Source of the DNA: Paraburkholderia rhynchosiae
GTDB taxonomy: Bacteria; Pseudomonadota; Gammaproteobacteria; Burkholderiales; Burkholderiaceae
DNA length: 64,000 bases
Reading direction: 5' to 3'
NCBI RefSeq assembly: GCF_002879865.1
Contig: NZ_PNXY01000022.1
Coordinates: 1-64,000 of the forward strand
Each line of letters starts with the position of its first letter. The first letter of the stretch is position 1. The position numbers were made by a program, and so were the translations under genes. The notes beneath the pieces were generated by a model. That model ran no database searches, had not been told where the DNA came from, and was given only the letters and a program-made list of their open reading frames with translations. Below are positions 62,617-64,000 of this stretch, one piece after another.

Positions 62617-64000
62617 TTAAAACGTATCCCAGCCGTCCGTCCCCGTTGCCGCCGTTGCGACCCTTGCCGCCGTTGCGGCCGCTGTGGGGCGCAAGGCCCG
62701 CGCCGCAGCGCGTTTGCCAGCCACGCCGCCTGCTTTGCTGACAGAGGCGGTTCGCGCACGCGGCACCGCAGATTTTGCAACGGACGAAACCTGCGGCGCC
62801 GAAATCGCAGTGCCGTCCAGGCGGAAGAACGACACCGATTGATTCAACTGTCGGCCCTGATCTTCGAGCGACTTCGACGCGGCCGCTGCTTCTTCCACCA
62901 GCGCCGCGTTTTGTTGCGTGACCTCGTCCATCTGTGTGATCGCCAGATTGACCTGTTCGATGCCGCGACTCTGTTCTGCCGACGCCGCCGCGATTTCTCC
63001 CATGATGTCGGTCACGCGCGCGACGGCCTGCGTGACTTCGGCCATCGTCATTCCCGCTTTGTCCGCCAACGACGAGCCGTCATGAATCTTCTGCACAGAC
63101 GTGTTGATCAGATCCTTGATCTCTTTTGCCGCGCTGGACGAGCGCTGCGCGAGACTGCGCACCTCGCTTGCGACCACCGCGAAGCCACGGCCCTGTTCGC
63201 CTGCGCGCGCCGCCTCGACGGCCGCATTGAGCGCCAGGATATTAGTCTGGAACGCAATGCCTTCGATCATCCCGGTGATTTCGGCGATTCGTGTCGAGTT
63301 CGCGCTGATCTCGCTCATGGTCCCCACCATTTCGCCGACCACGCCGTTGCCCTTCATTGCCACTTCCGATGCATTCGCCGACAGGGTGCTCGCCTGCTGC
63401 GCGTTCTCAGCGTTCTGCTTCACGGTAGCGGTCAGCTCTTCCATGCTCGATGCGGTTTCCTGAAGGGATGAAGCCTGCTGTTCGGTGCGCGACGACAGAT
63501 CGACGTTGCCCGACGCGATTTCGCTGGAGCCGGTCGCGATGCTGTCCGCCGCATTGCGGACATTGCCGATCAGGCGGACGAGGCTCGACTGCATCTCAAC
63601 CATCGATGCAAGCACGCTGCCCGCTGGCGCGTTGCTCGCGCCGGGAACGGAGCGCAGGTCGCCTTCGGCGACGCGCCGTGTTACTTCCGCGAGCGCGACG
63701 GGTTCGGCGCCGAGCGCACGCAGCAAGCCGCGCGTAATGATGATCCCGGCCGCGACTGCCAGCGCGATCGCGCCAAAACAGAAGGCGATCAGCAAATTGC
63801 GCTGATGTGCGAACTGCTCTTTCGACGCCTGCGCCATCTGCATGGCGCGTTCATGTGTCACGTCCACATATGCGTTGGTCGCCTTGATCAATGCAGTCAG
63901 CAACGGCCGGCATTTGCTGGCGATTGCCGCGATCGCCGCATCGCGTTGCCCACTCGCGGCCAGCCCGTCGATCTCCAGCGCGACCGGTCGATAGAGCTGT
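62617..64000 (-). CDS. Methyl-accepting chemotaxis protein (N-terminus beyond right edge)
   Basis: The frame is open through 64000, so the gene starts outside the window. Visible from the right are the end of a periplasmic four-helix-type sensor region, a membrane segment (LLIAFCFGAIALAVAAGIII), HAMP, and the signalling domain with the hairpin IAFQTNILALNAAVEAARAG and GRGFAVVASEVRSLAQRSSS. An Ala/Arg-rich tether leads to the C-terminal pentapeptide GWDTF, a variant of the xWETF docking site for CheR and CheB. About 461 residues are visible. The first in-frame start-like codon (TTG at 63903) is unlikely to be the true start. Confidence 0.9.
   Translation of the reverse strand, partial: QLYRPVALEIDGLAASGQRDAAIAAIASKCRPLLTALIKATNAYVDVTHERAMQMAQASKEQFAHQRNLLIAFCFGAIALAVAAGIIITRGLLRALGAEPVALAEVTRRVAEGDLRSVPGASNAPAGSVLASMVEMQSSLVRLIGNVRNAADSIATGSSEIASGNVDLSSRTEQQASSLQETASSMEELTATVKQNAENAQQASTLSANASEVAMKGNGVVGEMVGTMSEISANSTRIAEITGMIEGIAFQTNILALNAAVEAARAGEQGRGFAVVASEVRSLAQRSSSAAKEIKDLINTSVQKIHDGSSLADKAGMTMAEVTQAVARVTDIMGEIAAASAEQSRGIEQVNLAITQMDEVTQQNAALVEEAAAASKSLEDQGRQLNQSVSFFRLDGTAISAPQVSSVAKSAVPRARTASVSKAGGVAGKRAAARALRPTAAATAARVATAATGTDGWDTF

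Overview
The window comes from a GC-rich betaproteobacterial chromosome, most likely Burkholderia or Paraburkholderia. This is inferred from gene content: an ornibactin/malleobactin-type siderophore locus, a monomeric isocitrate dehydrogenase, a pqiABC locus, chemoreceptors, a glucarate pathway, and the start of an IS5-type transposase at the left edge. No rRNA, tRNA, CRISPR array, phage or integrase was seen.

Layout. 1-40: first codons of a transposase leaving the window. 131-2863 (-): an SsuABC/TauABC-like ABC importer (binding protein, ATPase, permease), divergent from a TctD/TctE-like two-component pair (3126-5178). 5182-6650 (-): an iron-type alcohol dehydrogenase coupled to a small monooxygenase. 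7043-35646: an iron-regulated siderophore locus. 36054-38282: monomeric isocitrate dehydrogenase, then a small conserved-looking ORF, an alpha/beta hydrolase and a LysR regulator divergent from a CitMHS transporter and a split AtuA-like (DUF1446) operon. 44032-48959: FadR-type regulator, transporter, glucarate dehydratase and ketodeoxyglucarate dehydratase. 48998-57582: MFS efflux pump, chemoreceptor, secreted lipase-like hydrolase, Ogt methyltransferase, LRR-kinase fusion and a sugar-type binding protein. 57708-61761 (-): DUF3313 lipoprotein, pqiA, pqiB and a degraded pqiC. 62240-64000: a small membrane protein and a chemoreceptor that runs off the right edge.

The siderophore locus is the centrepiece. 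An ECF sigma factor (OrbS type) lies behind a probable Fur box. Three PvdS-like promoters (TAAA-type -35, CGTC -10, identical 21-bp offset) sit before orbH, orbE and orbI. The genes encode an MbtH protein, an aspartate beta-hydroxylase, FhuC/FhuB/FhuD-like importer parts, an FhuF-like reductase split into two overlapping frames, an ABC exporter, two NRPSs (A-T-C-A-T-E-C-A-T and C-A-T-C-T), ornithine hydroxylase, a formyltransferase and a TonB receptor with its own Fur box. Hand-read specificity codes predict (hydroxy)Orn, D-(beta-OH)Asp, Ser and (hydroxy/formyl)Orn, capped by an amine through the terminal condensation domain. No OrbK/OrbL-type acyltransferase is present, so the product should be malleobactin-like (unacylated) rather than ornibactin-like.

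All coordinates and motifs were read by eye. Family assignments rest on recognised motifs, not on database searches.
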